Position numbers and translations under genes: made by a program. Positions 1 to 32,415 of a stretch of 64,000 nt of DNA are shown in pieces. The stretch covers positions 12,880,839 through 12,944,838 of the forward strand of contig NC_012877.2 of assembly GCF_000003195.3 (NCBI RefSeq). The letters are read 5' to 3'. This DNA comes from Sorghum bicolor. Lineage: Eukaryota > Streptophyta > Magnoliopsida > Poales > Poaceae. Under the pieces are notes generated by a model that saw nothing but the letters and a program-made list of their open reading frames with translations, did no database searches and was not told the DNA's origin. Numbering within the stretch: the stretch's first letter is position 1; the number at the start of each line of letters is the position of its first letter.

Positions 1-2055
1 GATGGGATGGTCATCGGTTCGGCTCTAATTCAAGAATTTGAAGGGAAGGAGCGTGTGATTTATTATCTAAGTAGAAGATTGGTGGATGCTGAGACAAGGT
101 ATTCGGCAATTGAAAAACTATGCTTATGCCTATACTTTTCATGTGTCAAATTAAGACACTATTTGTTATCTGCCGAATGTACTGTTATATGCAAAGATGA
201 CGTAGTCCAGTACATGTTATCAATGCCAATTATGAGTGGTAGAATCGGCAAATGGATTTTAGCCTTATCAGAGTTTGATCTGCGTTATGAATCGGCCAAG
301 GCAGTTAATGGGCAAATTATGGCCGATTTTGTAACTCGGCGTTGCGGTATGGCGGGCACTTTGGAAATAGTTCCTTGGACGCTCTTCTTTGATGGATCCA
401 CGTGTGACCGGGGGGCAGGAATCGGCATAGTACTAATTTCTCCTCGAGGAAAGAAGTATGAGTTTTCTTTGCCGATTGTTGCCACGTCGACAAATAATCA
501 AGCCGAGTACCAAGCTCTAATTAAGGGGTTAGAATTGTTAAAAGAGGTTCATGCTGATGCTGTTGAGATCTTTAGCGATTCTATGCTTGTTATAAATCAA
601 TTGGCTGGGATTTATGAATGCTGAAGTGAAGTTTTGATAATCTATTATGAAAAGAGCATACAACTGTTGAGGGAATTCAAGGATTTCCGATTAGAGCATG
701 TTCCTCGATTACATAATGAATAGGCTAATCGGTTGGCTCAACATGCCTCGGGATATCAACCCATCTTAAATATGTTATCGGCAATCAGTGTCGATGATTG
801 GAAAAAAGAAATCATTGATTACTTAAAAGATCCATCTAAAAGAGTTGAGAGGCGTGTCAGGTTTCAAGCTACCAAGTATGTACTCCTTGGAGAAGAGTTA
901 TATTATCGAACGATAGATGGAGTTCTACTTAAATGCTTGGGTGATGATGAGGCTAGAAGCTTGATGAGTGAGATCCATGAAGGAGTGTGTGGAGCACATC
1001 AGTCGGCTTTTAAGATGAAGTGGACGATTAGGAGAAACAGGTATTATTGGCCAACTATACTTGAGGATTGTTTTAAATATTTCAAAGGATGTCAAGGGTG
1101 TCAGAGGTTTGGCAATATTCAAAGGGCACCCGCATCGGCCATGAATCCTATTATTAAGCCTTGGCCATTCCGGGGATGGGTTATTGATCTAATCGGCCAG
1201 ATTTATGCACCATCAAGCAAGGGGCATAAGTTCATTTTAGTTGCCACTGATTATTTTACTAAATGGGTTGAAGCTATTCCTTTGAAGAAAGTGACATCGG
1301 CTAACATGATTGATTTCGTGAAGGAGCATATTGTTTACCGATTTGGTATTCCTCAAACGATTACTACCGATTAGGGTACTATGTTCACATCAGGGGAGTT
1401 TGATGAATTTGCAATCGGTATGAGAATTAAAGTATTGAATTCTTCTCCTTATTATGCTCAAGCCAATGGACAAGCCAAAGCGTCTAACAAAGGGATTATT
1501 AAGCTCATCAAGCGAAAGATTGAAGAAAATCCTATAAGATGGCACACATTGTTGAATGAAGCTTTGTGGTCGTATCGGATGGCGTGTCATGGATCGACCA
1601 AGGTTTTGCCCTATCAGTTGATATATGGGCATGTTGCGGTGTTGCCATGGGAGATTAAGACTGGATCTAGGCAGATCTCTTTTCAAGATCAGTTGGCTGC
1701 CGATGACTATGCTTCTTTGATGAAAGATGAGTTGGATAATTTGGCAGAGCATCGGTTGAGAGCTTTGATAAGTATAGAAGAGAATAAAAAGAGAGTGGCT
1801 ACATGGTATGATAAAAAAGTAAAAGCTAAGGAGTTTGCCGACAGAGATTAGGTGTGGAAATTAATGTTACCGATTTGGATGAAAAGTTCAAAGTTTGGAA
1901 AATGGTCTCCTAATTGGGAAGGACCTTATCGGATAAATCGGTCTGCTCATGGCAATGCTTATATTTTAGAAACTCTCGAAGGAGTTAAATTTCCTAGAGC
2001 GTTAAATGGAAAATATCTAAAGAAATATTACCCAAGCATCTGGATTGATGCATAG
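1..2055 (+). pseudogene. Element A pol fragment: RNase H, second RNase H, integrase
   Basis: One frame runs from the window start to the terminal stop at 2053-2055, broken by in-frame stops at 622-624, 721-723, 1372-1374 and 1849-1851, with no frameshift seen. Bases 1-340 encode the RNase H tied to RT. About 385-725 encode a second RNase H, with LFFDGST, NNQAEYQ and FSDSMLVINQ carrying the acidic residues. The zinc-binding part of integrase (CQGCQRFG) is near 1100. The integrase core has Asp in VIDLIG and Asp in TITTD, directly before the third stop. The expected catalytic Glu in the GQAEASN-type motif is Lys here (GQAKASN). The protein cannot be made whole and the integrase is also chemically dead. 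Confidence 0.9.
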
Positions 2056-2058
2056 AAG

Positions 2059-5000
2059 TTAAGTGCCGATAACACTCCTATCGGCTGGATGAGATGTATC
2101 TAAGGTCATGCATAATGTTTTAAAAGTATCGATAACAGTCCTATCGGCTAGATCATAACGAGCAAAAGTTTCTAAGGGCAGAATGAAACAAATTGTCGAT
2201 GAAGAGTTCACAGATTCAGCATGGCTTGAATGGTCGATATGGCACAGGCGAATCTGGTTGGCTTCTTCTATCTTCCGGATGTCTTCATCGGCGGAGCCCT
2301 CTACTGGCTTCAACTTCTTTTTCATCTGCAGTGCCTTACGAGCCTGGATGTTTCGTTCTTGCTGAGGAGTCTTGAGCATCTCAGGCAGTTGACTTTCTTC
2401 TTGTTGATCTTGGGTCAGGGCTTCTTCCACTTGTTTGAGCTCAGCCAGCAAAGCCTCCCTTCTTGCCAATAGGGTGGAGATCTTTTGCTTCAATTCATCT
2501 CCTGAGGACTGCAGAATGCCGATGCTCTTATGCTTCTCATCGGCAATGCGCTTTACTTGCATTATTTCCTCTGAAAGTTGGGTGTAGGCAGCTCTGTCGG
2601 CAAGGCACTGGGTAGCTTTCTGGTATTGAAGCTGACGGCTTTCTAGATGGGCAGCTTGGAAAATAATCTCTTCTGCATCGGCTGGAATTTGACTGCGAAG
2701 GGTCTTAAATAGAGCTTTGGCTAGATCGGAATCATCAACCAACTGGGCAGTACCTTGATGCAACAGGGCCAACAGGTCTTCCAGCTTAGTTTTGATTTCT
2801 ACCGATGAGATCCCTACTGCATGGGAAGAGCTTGCTTCTTCGCCCTCATCATCGGAAATATCAATGGCGAAGGAGAATAAGCTGTCTGGAGAGTCTTGTT
2901 CCTGAAAGAAGATAAAGATAAGTTATTTGATGGTCAAATATTTGTGATAAAGGGTGGAGATCAGATAACTTACTTGCTTCAAAGTAATTTCACGCATTTG
3001 GCCTGATGATGTCGTGGACACTATGGGTTGATCGGCTGAAGTTGCCGATGGGATGATATCAACTGAGAAATTATGAGGGTAATTATGATTAACAAAAAAT
3101 AAGAGTCATCGGTAATAATGTTATGATCAGTACTTTACCTTGAGGGGGGACAGTGCTTGTTTGTTCTGGGGGAACAACCGATGATACACTCAAATCAGCT
3201 GGATCGGCAGTCTGCTCAGATACATCGGCTGGTGCTTCTTGTGGCTGAGGTGCTAATCGAGGAGGGGACGGTACTTGCTGTGTTTGGATTTCTGGTGAAG
3301 AGGGGGATGATTCCACGTGAATTGGCGACACTGGACGAGCAGGAGAAGATGGTGCTGTCCTCTGGCGCTTTGGTTGCGACTTAGTACTCTTGGGACCTTT
3401 TCTCTTGGCTTGGCTGGCTGGGGGCATCGGCACGTGTTTAGGCGCTTCTGGTCTTCGCCGATTTGCTAGTTTGCTATTGCAACAACCAAATATATCATCA
3501 GTAGATACATTTAAGAATATTGATGAAATTTTGTTGAACAATAAAAGTTACCGATGAGGTTCTCGTAGCAGTTGATGTGCCCTGAAAGGATTATGTAAGT
3601 ATGGGATGAAATCGATAGAAGCCAAGGAAATTGAGAGTCTACCTTGAAAGCCTGTGCCAAAGTGGCAATGGTAACCGATGGGGAAGTCTTCGACCGCCTG
3701 GTGGTCCTCTTCTTGAAGCGCATATTTCGATGCGCCAGGGCTGCTAAACTCGGCGCGTTATGACCGATCAGAGAGATTGGACCTGATGGAAGGAGTTCGA
3801 TCGGTCTTCCACTCCTGCTGACTGTCGATGGTGGGTTGTCAACCTGTTTAAAAAGGAGAGGATAAGTTATCGATAAGGTTAGAAGTAACAAAAGAACTGA
3901 GATATCGGTTGAAGACTTATAGTGTTATCGGGGACCTTATAGTTGGGGTCGATCATGCTGTGGTATGTCAGAGTTGATGTGCAGAACATGTGCCCTTTCC
4001 ACTCTTCCCACCACTGTTTGTATGCCTGAGTGATGAAGAGGGCTGGGATCCAAGCCGATAGATCGATATATGTCGTATCGGCATTTGGTTGAAGCTGGGC
4101 TATCCTTATCCACACAAGCCCACTGGTTATAGTTTCCCTAGGCTTCACCACATCAGCGTAACAAAGTCTCATCGGCAGCTGCCCAAATGCCAGTTGACGA
4201 GCTAAGGCCGATGGATTGTAAAACTCGTAAGTAGGGTTAGAATTTTTCCCGCTACCAAAGGTATTTACTGGGATGGCCCTCGGGGTGATGATTGCCATCA
4301 TCAGTTCATTATCTTTATTAAGAACATCATCAAAAGGATGGAAGATGAGTGGGAATTTGGTTTCTGGATCTTCATAAGGTATCCATGCCCGTTGATCTTT
4401 GGGGAGACCCTCATACAGAGTTTGGAAGAATCGGCTGACCTGGTCTTCATTACCACCGGTACCAGGTAGCACTATGGCAGCCTCACCGTAATTCAAGGGT
4501 GAGCGGGTTGCCGATTCTTTGTCACCCAGTTCATGGTCTTCGGTGATATCTCTAGGGAATTGTTGTGCAAAGAGGTCAAACCGGAGGCGTTTGTGCAAAT
4601 GGACATTACGCCACATGTTGATGAACCACCAAGGACCTCCTAGGTTGCCGATGGGTGGGCCTAACAGGAGCTTCTCAGCTACTTGATGCAGGAGGTGATA
4701 GGCAGAACCAAGCAAGTATCGGCCAAGAGGAAATCGGCCGCCATCGGCTAATCTTTCTGCTGCCGATAAGTAGACAGAGGTTGGTCCTACCGATCGGCCA
4801 CAGAAGACGGACTTATCTAACCACATGTTCAGAAAAACAACATGTTCCCTCTGACCGACTGGTCCCGTCCTCTGGTACTTCTAGATGTATCCTGACCAAC
4901 CGCCGATGTTGCGGGTTTCTACTTTGCGCTCAGGTTTGCGGTCGTATAGATGGCTATCATCGGCAGATGATATGTCTAAGCCAGTGAGCATGAGCACATC

Positions 5001-5378
5001 GTCAAGAGTGGGGGAAGTAGGACCATGACCAAACAGAAAAGCATTAAAAGTGTCTGACCAGAAGTATGAAGCAGCTATTAATAGCGATTCATTTCTTTCC
5101 ATATCGGCAATGGATAACCTGATGCACTAGTCCATTTTGCGCTCACCCCATTGGACTTCGTTTGAATTGCCAACCCTCAAAAACCATTCTCTCCATCCCT
5201 TAATAGAGCTGGGCCAAGATCGGAAGGTATTTTTCCACTGATCTAAGGAGAAATTTTCAGTTCTATAAGGGATTTTATTTGTCTCTGCGTTGATCAAATC
5301 AGTAGGATCCAGGTTACCCAATGGCCAAAGACATTCAAAGTGGGGTTGATCGGTGGGAATCACAATTTTATCAGCCAA
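2059..5378 (-). pseudogene. Antisense plant-mobile-domain gene carried by element A
   Basis: This gene lies opposite to pol, in the gap between pol and the LTR. The block 5378-3879 is one frame broken by TAG at 5127 and 4881. It resembles the plant mobile domain (aminotransferase-like, PF10536) in segments such as SYFWSDTFNAFLFG, TLDDVLMLTGLDI and GGPWWFINMWRN. Downstream it behaves like spliced exons: after DPNYK a GT near 3932 and an AG near 3842 would join to VDNPPSTVS, and another GT follows AQAFK near 3640. The middle (3541-3089) is Pro/Ser/Gln-rich. The last part (2772-2059) is a charged, Leu/Glu/Gln-rich coiled coil. Its function is unknown. Antisense ORFs are known in Tat elements; the exon structure is my reading. 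Confidence 0.7.
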
Positions 5379-6106
5379 TTCCTAAGGGTTTGAAGGTTGG
5401 AAGAACATAAAAGAAAAAAAAGGAGAAAGAACGTGCTCAGTAAATAGATTTGCAGAAGTTAAAGCACGGCAAGTGAAAAAGAAGACATGGGGAAATTAAC
5501 CTTAGGGACGGTGAAGTTGATCGCCATTTCTTTTGGAGGAGATCGACGATTTGAAGGATTGCTGAGGCTCGCTGGAGTTCTTGGGCTCCTCGGACAATGC
5601 TGCCGTCATGAAGGTAGGCTGGGAAGACGTAAAATGATAAGCTGGAGGAAGAGTGCCGAGGAAGGAAGTATTTATAGGGTAAAGTGAGCAGGGGCAATTC
5701 TGACTTATCTCTTCACCGTATCCATGAAACCCGAGGGTGTTCAGGTGGATATGGTAACTGTTCGCACGATAATCAAGGGATTGTGCAGGTAATTTGACAG
5801 CAAGCCGTCATGATTTTGACGATATCTTACTGTGCAAGATCTCCTGGTCGGCTCATCGGCAATCCTCTCTAACGGAAATGTTGTCGATGAACGTATATTT
5901 AGGAGGAGAGGATTGCCGATGAACGTATATTTAGGAGATTTGGTTCGAGAAGTTGAGAGATTCGAGGAGCATGTTGGAGAATCGAGCTGAGGTTGTTTGG
6001 ATTTGGTGATTAACTACTGTCAGCAGGGAGTAATTGCAGAAAGACATCATTACTCAGGAGAATTTCGGAGCATTAATGATTTTATACTCCGAAATTGGGG
6101 GGCATG

Positions 6107-6840
6107 TGTTGACACCATTTTTGGACACGTATCTTTGGGCACGTATCTGGGAGTTAATGAAGCGTAGATCGGCAGGCGAACAAATGGTGACTTGACAGAA
6201 GAGTTGCCGATGAGGGTTGATACCGATGATGAAACGAAAGAATGTGGCCACAGTCCAAGAGTAGTGATAGATCTATGCCGATGACTGATACTGATGGTTG
6301 CCGATGACTACGAAGGGTGATTTGCCGATGGTCACGAAGGGAGGCGCAGGAATTATCGAATCGGATGGTGATGGTGTGCCGATCAGTTGTGGTAGATAAA
6401 TTAGTGTTTTCCATAGTTATTAGAGTTTGTTTTATATACGGATTCCGTTCAATTTGGAATTCGAGTCCTAAGTCGTGTCTGATTGTAACTCTTTTGGGCA
6501 GGGTATAAATGTAGACCCCGTAGCGATGTAAGAAGACACACAATCAATCAAATACAAGTCTTTACATCTATTCAAGCATCTACTTTTTCGACGACTTCGT
6601 CACCCTGCATATTTTTCCTTTTACTTACGAGTTCTTAGGGATTCTTCGAGTCAATCTCGACGAGTTCTTGAGTTCCGCGTGAATACCTCTTGGCCGTGAC
6701 ATCCGGGCGCATCGCTGTTGTCGGGACCAAAGTGTTCGAGTTACCACCTTTGTCGATTGTAAGGTCAAATCGGCTGGCACGCCTTAACATCAAATCAGGT
6801 ATTAGTCCTTTGTGTTTGCAGATCTACTTTCGCATCAACA
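6107..6840 (+). repeat. 3' LTR of element A
   Basis: The LTR begins TGTTGACACC and ends GCATCAACA, so its ends form the inverted repeat TGTTGA/TCAACA expected of an LTR. A G-rich tract, GAAATTGGGGGGCA, lies just before it as polypurine tract. TATAAAT at 6504-6510 is the likely promoter TATA box, about 400 bp into the LTR. The length is 734 bp. The partner LTR is off the window, so age and target-site duplication cannot be read; the next five bases (GCTGG) would be the right-hand duplication. Confidence 0.8.
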
Positions 6841-7110
6841 GCTGGGGCGGCGCTGGGGGCGGTGGAGACCTGGGCCAACGCTGGGGCAGCTCTAGCGCGG
6901 TGTGTTGCTGTGGCGGATCTGGAGCACTGTGTCGTTGGAGTGGCGCAGGGATGGTGGGGACCTGGCACGGTGGGGAACTGGGGCGGCGCTGGGGCAGTGA
7001 GGAGCACGGGCGGTGGGGAGCTGGGGCGGCGCTGGGGAGCTTGGGCAACGGCGGGTTGGGCGGTGGTTTTGGGGCCACGACGTCCTGGACGACGGGTTGG
7101 GCAGGCTGAC
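6841..7110. repeat. G-rich repeat next to element A
   Basis: This stretch is very rich in GGGG runs on the + strand. The unit CTGGGGCGGCGCTGGGG occurs three times, near 6841, 6978 and 7020, with imperfect versions between. Long open frames here, Gly-rich on + and Pro-rich on -, look like by-products of composition. It may belong to the element whose right end lies near 7497. Four-stranded G structures are possible but not shown. Confidence 0.5.
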
Positions 7111-7239
7111 TTGAGTCGCGTGGGTGGATGGAATGAAAAGCCTGTTCAATGGATATTTCGCTCCCGCTGTGTGTTCAGTTTTAGCGCGCTGTTGTTTTTT
7201 CACTTCTATCTCCCGCGCATACGCCTATATATTTGGGAA

Positions 7240-7497
7240 ACCTCTGATTTCACCCTTCGACGACACTTCGACTGTGGTTTCATTAGGCTACGACGACAGT
7301 TTTCTTGTTTGCAAACTTTTGCCGACACATTTTTCGTTGGGAGGAGAAACACCGACAGTTAAGATGTTGCCTTACAATACTTTTGGCGACAGTTTAGGGG
7401 ACGCTAAAAGATGACAGAATTGCCAACAAATAATGTGTTGGTACAACCTATGATTTGCCAACACATGAGTGTAGGGAAAAGTGGGTCATGGTGTAGT
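7240..7497. mobile_element. Possible right end of a CACTA (En/Spm) transposon
   Basis: On the - strand, reading in from 7497, the sequence starts CACTACACCATGACCC, as a CACTA terminus would. Inside it are short repeats in both orientations (TTGCCAACACAT, GCCAACAAAT, TGTGTTGG, then GCCGACACAT and ACCGACAG), like the subterminal repeats that bind CACTA transposase. The opposite end was not found and may have been separated or lost when element A inserted. The call rests on a short terminus and is tentative. Confidence 0.3.
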
Positions 7498-7789
7498 GCA
7501 GGTTTTAATGAGAATGTAAAGGATGCCATTGTGAGTAGCTTTCCCTATCTTGTTATTATGATGAATAACATAGCAGATTAGTAGATATCTTTATTCCATA
7601 TAGACATCATTGGATAAATATATCCTGGACAGTAGCATAGAAGGTTCCATTCCATATACACCATGTCATTTCTTCCACCAGGTTGCATTCTATATAGACA
7701 TCATTGCATATATATTGTTCTGGACACATACATAACTTACATAGAAATTTGAATTTATTAGTGTTATTGTTTCTAGGCAAAAATGGAGG

Positions 7790-8162
7790 CCTCATGTTGC
7801 TCAACCAGCAGAAGAAGGCAACGATCCAAACACTCCTAATCAGGCTATAGCTCATGTTCTACCCAAATCAACTTTTCTTCAAATGTTGGCATGCAATCTA
7901 CAGAGATGAAGAGAGATGCCAAAGTTGTTGCAATGAATGATGGTGTACATGAGCTTGACAGTGAATTGCGAGCTGAGAAGATGGGATCAGCAGGAAAGCG
8001 ATCACAAATGGCAGATCTGCAAAAGCAAGTAGAGAACCAAAAAGAAGCAACAAGGAAGAATAAAGATGAAACTGAGAAGTTGAGGTAGCAAGAAAGTGAA
8101 ATCCAAAGCTTGCTTCACTCCTTGTTTGGTAGAAAGTGTGCATTACCTAATGCTCAGCAGTA
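7790..8162 (+). pseudogene. Fragment resembling the C-terminus of a Ptta/En/Spm plant transposase
   Basis: An open frame with residues such as IAHVLPKSTFLQ leads into a charged Lys/Glu/Gln-rich stretch (DLQKQVENQKEA) and ends at TAA 8160-8162. There is an in-frame TAG just after KDETEKLR. A coiled-coil tail after a short LPKSTFL-like segment is how many grass Ptta/En/Spm transposase-like proteins end. The upstream catalytic part is missing, so this is a remnant if the assignment is right. A host gene 3' exon cannot be excluded. Confidence 0.4.
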
Positions 8163-9019
8163 AGCTCTCATACTTAATTAGGCTCTTGATGATATTTTGG
8201 TGACACTGACCTTATGGCCGCTGTGGTACTTTTGCATATGTGCTCCTACTGCTCTAGATGTAGTAGGAAGTTAAAATTTGAGACGAGACTCTTGATGTGT
8301 ATTAAATTGGTGGATGGATGTAATGATATTGCATTTTAAAACTTGTGGAATGTGAAATGCTTGTATATTGCAACCATTTGTGGAGATGTTGATTCATGTG
8401 AATCTGATTTTGTATGTGTTGAAAAAATTATATAGATGCAATTGTATGTGCTGCTGAAAAAAATATGGGCAGAATTTTGTGGACTGTTAAAAAAATTGGG
8501 CTGAAATATGTGGGTTGAAAAAAATATATGGGTTCAATTGTGCGGGTTGAAAAAATTATATGGGCTGCATTGATGTGGGCTGGAAATTTTTACATGCTGC
8601 AATCATAAAAGTGGCCAAAAATTCAAAAATAAATAATGGCCAACCAGTATTTGTAACCCATGAGCTACGTGGGCTTTACAAGACCAAATCTCATTTTGTG
8701 ACTTTTTTCTGTCATGTCAGATTTTGTGATAATAAAGCAATGCTATATGCTTGTGATAATAAATATACAAACGCCACATGACGTTGGCATTTTGATATTT
8801 GAATTTTTGTTAATTGTTGGTCCCAAATCTTAAGTTGTGACTTAAATTTTATATATTATATATGATGTAATAGAATGCCAGTAAACCACAAATATATCGT
8901 AATGTTTATAGACTATAGATAATTGTTTATCATGCTAGCTATATTATTTGTGACTTGATGCCCTTTGTTAGCCAACTACAACTATTATTCTTTCCCAGAC
9001 ATTAGCACATATGGGAACA
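8163..9019. other. AT-rich stretch without a gene; short degenerate repeats
   Basis: No credible coding region is seen. Between about 8450 and 8590 a phrase like TGGGCTGAAAAAAATAT recurs about five times at roughly 30-40 bp spacing, in degraded form. The rest is AT-rich and may be the 3' flank of the transposase fragment upstream. Confidence 0.4.
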
Positions 9020-10444
9020 GGGCCCGTTTAGTTGAGTTGAAAAGTTTTAAGATATTGTAGCACTCTTGTTTTTATTTGACAATTATTGCATTGTCTAACC
9101 ATGAAGTAACTAAGCTTAAAAGATTCGTGTTGCAAATTACATACAAATCGTGTAATTAGTTATTTTTTATGTATACTAGCAAATATGCATGTGCGTCATG
9201 CACGTGTTTGTATTATCAGTTGTTCCTTGATTTTATTTTCACTTATTCATTCATAATATGGTACTATAAACAATGTAAAACGTTTGCTAGTTTTTTTCTT
9301 CCTTGTTTATCATAATAAATAAAATCACGTGTGTTTAAATTTTATTTTTCTTTTTAATTGCTAATACATACGCGAGCATGCATTAATATTGATGTTATTT
9401 ATTATAGTTGCATCCACGCATCCATATTTTTCTTTTTCCAATTAATTTAATTATTAGTTGCATGTATGCATCTTGATGTATATTATTTTTTTCTTTTTTC
9501 GAACAATCCGCGGCCAGCGGCGGTGAGTTTTTTCAAGGAGGCTCTCTGTTCGATCTATATGTCGTGCTATATGAGTCAATTGTCATCTGTAATCTTATAT
9601 GTAAAATGTAAAACTTTTTCTAAACCAAGATTCCTCGTATACCTAAAAAGGTAAATCAATCTTACATGAAAGATACAAGACTCCTATTAAACCAAGATTT
9701 CTCCTTAACCCAGCTCTAGCCTCTCCAATTAAGTTTGTTTCGTTGCCGATTGACTCAAAGACCAATCATGATCAACGCTATTCACGCAGGAGAATCCATA
9801 CGGGTCATCTCATACCACATTGTCATGAATAGGTTGATTTTTTAAAATTGGCGTGAATATATCTCAATTTGATTTGACTTCCTATTGCCGGTAGATCTTG
9901 TATGTATATTCTAGAACAAGTGATCCTGCATGCCCGATCTTAAGCATGCACGGTAAAAAGAAAATATGCTCTTAATTCTTTCTTGAAATTAAAAAAGTCG
10001 AAACGGCTAATGAATTGGACTTAAAAAATCAGGAAAGCTATGCATGCGGATTGGAATTGGACTCCAATACGCAAATATGGACTATTATATTTCGTTTTTG
10101 GAATCTAGGAGGAATCTTGGTTTAGGAGGAATCTTATATCTTATATTATGTAATGTAAGATCACGGGTGACGGAAGGCTCATATAGCACGACGTTTAGAT
10201 CGAACGGTTATTAGAGAGGGAGAGCTCCCTAAAAAAAACTCGCTCTTTTATAGTGTGATGATGATAAGATGTAAGATCACGTTTTTTTATGGCTCATCTA
10301 GCACAAAGTACAGATCCGACGGCTATTACGCTAGCAGAAAAAACTCACTCTTTTATAGTGTGATTTAATATTCTATGTACCGTAAGATTTGATGTGCCAA
10401 AAAATCTTAACAAAAATAGTTTTAAGGGTGAACTAAACAAGGCC
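9020..10444 (+). mobile_element. Tourist-like MITE split by a Helitron
   Basis: The left half (9020-9175) starts GGGCCCGTTTAGTT and the right half (10364-10444) ends AACTAAACAAGGCC, giving inverted termini. Joined across the insert, the halves line up with the intact copy at 13350-13591, including the shared core TAATTAGTT and the AAGATTTGATGTG tail. Without the insert the element is about 237 bp. The family looks like a PIF/Harbinger (Tourist) MITE from its termini and the 3-bp duplication at the 13350 copy. No clear duplication is visible at this site. Confidence 0.7.
9176..10363 (-). mobile_element. Non-autonomous Helitron inserted in the MITE
   Basis: Read on the - strand, the insert starts TCACACTATAAAAGAG at 10363 and ends CTAG at 9176. 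A short GC-rich hairpin lies about 10 bases before that end (9189-9206 on +). It sits between A and T of the host MITE with no duplication. These are Helitron hallmarks: 5' TC, 3' hairpin plus CTRR, A/T target. It is 1,188 bp and codes for no Rep/helicase. The 5' end is present twice in tandem (about 10141-10259 and 10266-10363), and a similar stretch occurs inverted near 9510-9720, so the element is a mosaic. Confidence 0.7.
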
Positions 10445-31718
<21,274 letters not shown>

Positions 31719-31935
31719 ATGATTGGCATGTTCCCTGCTGATTTAGAGCCAGGTTTTTAGGGTACAGCATGTGTAGTATAGTAATCATGATATGTCTGTA
31801 TTTTCTGTATTTTGTTTGTGCCCAAGACACTGAATAACCCGGAAAGGAGATTGCTTATCATGCACGATAACCCGTATTGAGTTGTATCTACCAATATGTT
31901 TACCCTAAAAGATTAATTGCAGCCACCATACATCG

Positions 31936-32078
31936 ATGGTGCCAATGAAGGTGTACGAGTGGGCCGTGTCGCCATGGATGGTGCGGGTGCTGCTGTGCCT
32001 TAAGGAGGCCGGCGTTGATTACGAGGTCGTACCCATGAGCAGGTCCGCAGGTGACCATCGCCGAGCATGCCCCCAGGG
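31936..32078 (+). pseudogene. First exon of a phi-class glutathione S-transferase, frameshifted
   Basis: ATG 31936 opens a frame reading VPMKVYEWAVSPWMVRVL, CLKEAGVDYEVVPMSRS and GDHRR. This is the N-terminal thioredoxin-fold start of plant phi GSTs, with the catalytic Ser in AVSPWM. Near 32062 the expected PEHLARNP-type ending appears one frame away, and the open frame then hits TGA at 32080. GTGAGT at 32079 is a good donor where phi GSTs have intron 1. The rest of the gene is not found: a LINE starts 145 bp later and a CACTA element at 39334. A short PFSEI stretch after an AG near 39275 resembles the PFGEI start of exon 2, but the match ends there. Confidence 0.7.
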
Positions 32079-32207
32079 GTGAGTATGTCTGTGTCTGTGT
32101 AATTCTGGAAAAAAAATTGTATGTATGTTATCCGTGGATGCGTCCCCTTAGCTTGTCACCAGAATTTTGCACTGGTCTGGATCGTCATGGTTAATCTATC
32201 TGTTGAG

Positions 32208-32223
32208 CACTTCAACTGTATAT
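32208..32223. repeat. Target-site duplication of the LINE, left copy
   Basis: CACTTCAACTGTATAT here is repeated exactly at 39133-39148. Poly(T), the - strand poly(A) tail, follows directly at 32224. Confidence 0.95.
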
Positions 32224-32415
32224 TTTTTTTTTGAAACATAAACGGGGGGAGAGCTTCCCCACCTTCTCATTCCAAATGTACACTCCCCGGGGCACCGGGG
32301 CGTGGAGAAAAGTTTATGATACAGCTACGGATGTACAAGTTCCAGGCTAACAAGTCGTATAGGAGGTTTGGGGGAAGGCGCTTACGCCAGGTTACAAGGT
32401 CATCACTGACCCGTG

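Larger units (their letters stand above)
1..6840 (+). mobile_element. Element A: Tat-lineage Ty3/gypsy LTR retrotransposon, 3' part
   Basis: The window opens inside the pol gene of a Ty3/gypsy element. Visible in order are the end of the RT-linked RNase H, a second RNase H domain, integrase, a long antisense gene, a purine tract (about 6091-6104) and one LTR. Two RNase H domains in a row and an antisense gene between pol and the 3' LTR are known features of the Tat lineage. The 5' LTR, gag, protease and most of RT lie outside the window. Pol is broken by stop codons, so the copy is dead. The motif ATCGGC and its complement GCCGAT recur unusually often throughout the element, in coding and non-coding parts alike. 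Confidence 0.9.

Noticed and set aside
6795..7362. Long open frames on both strands in the G-rich block (Gly-rich and Pro-rich)
   Set aside because: They follow from base composition, overlap one another in several frames, lack any domain, and sit on a repeat.
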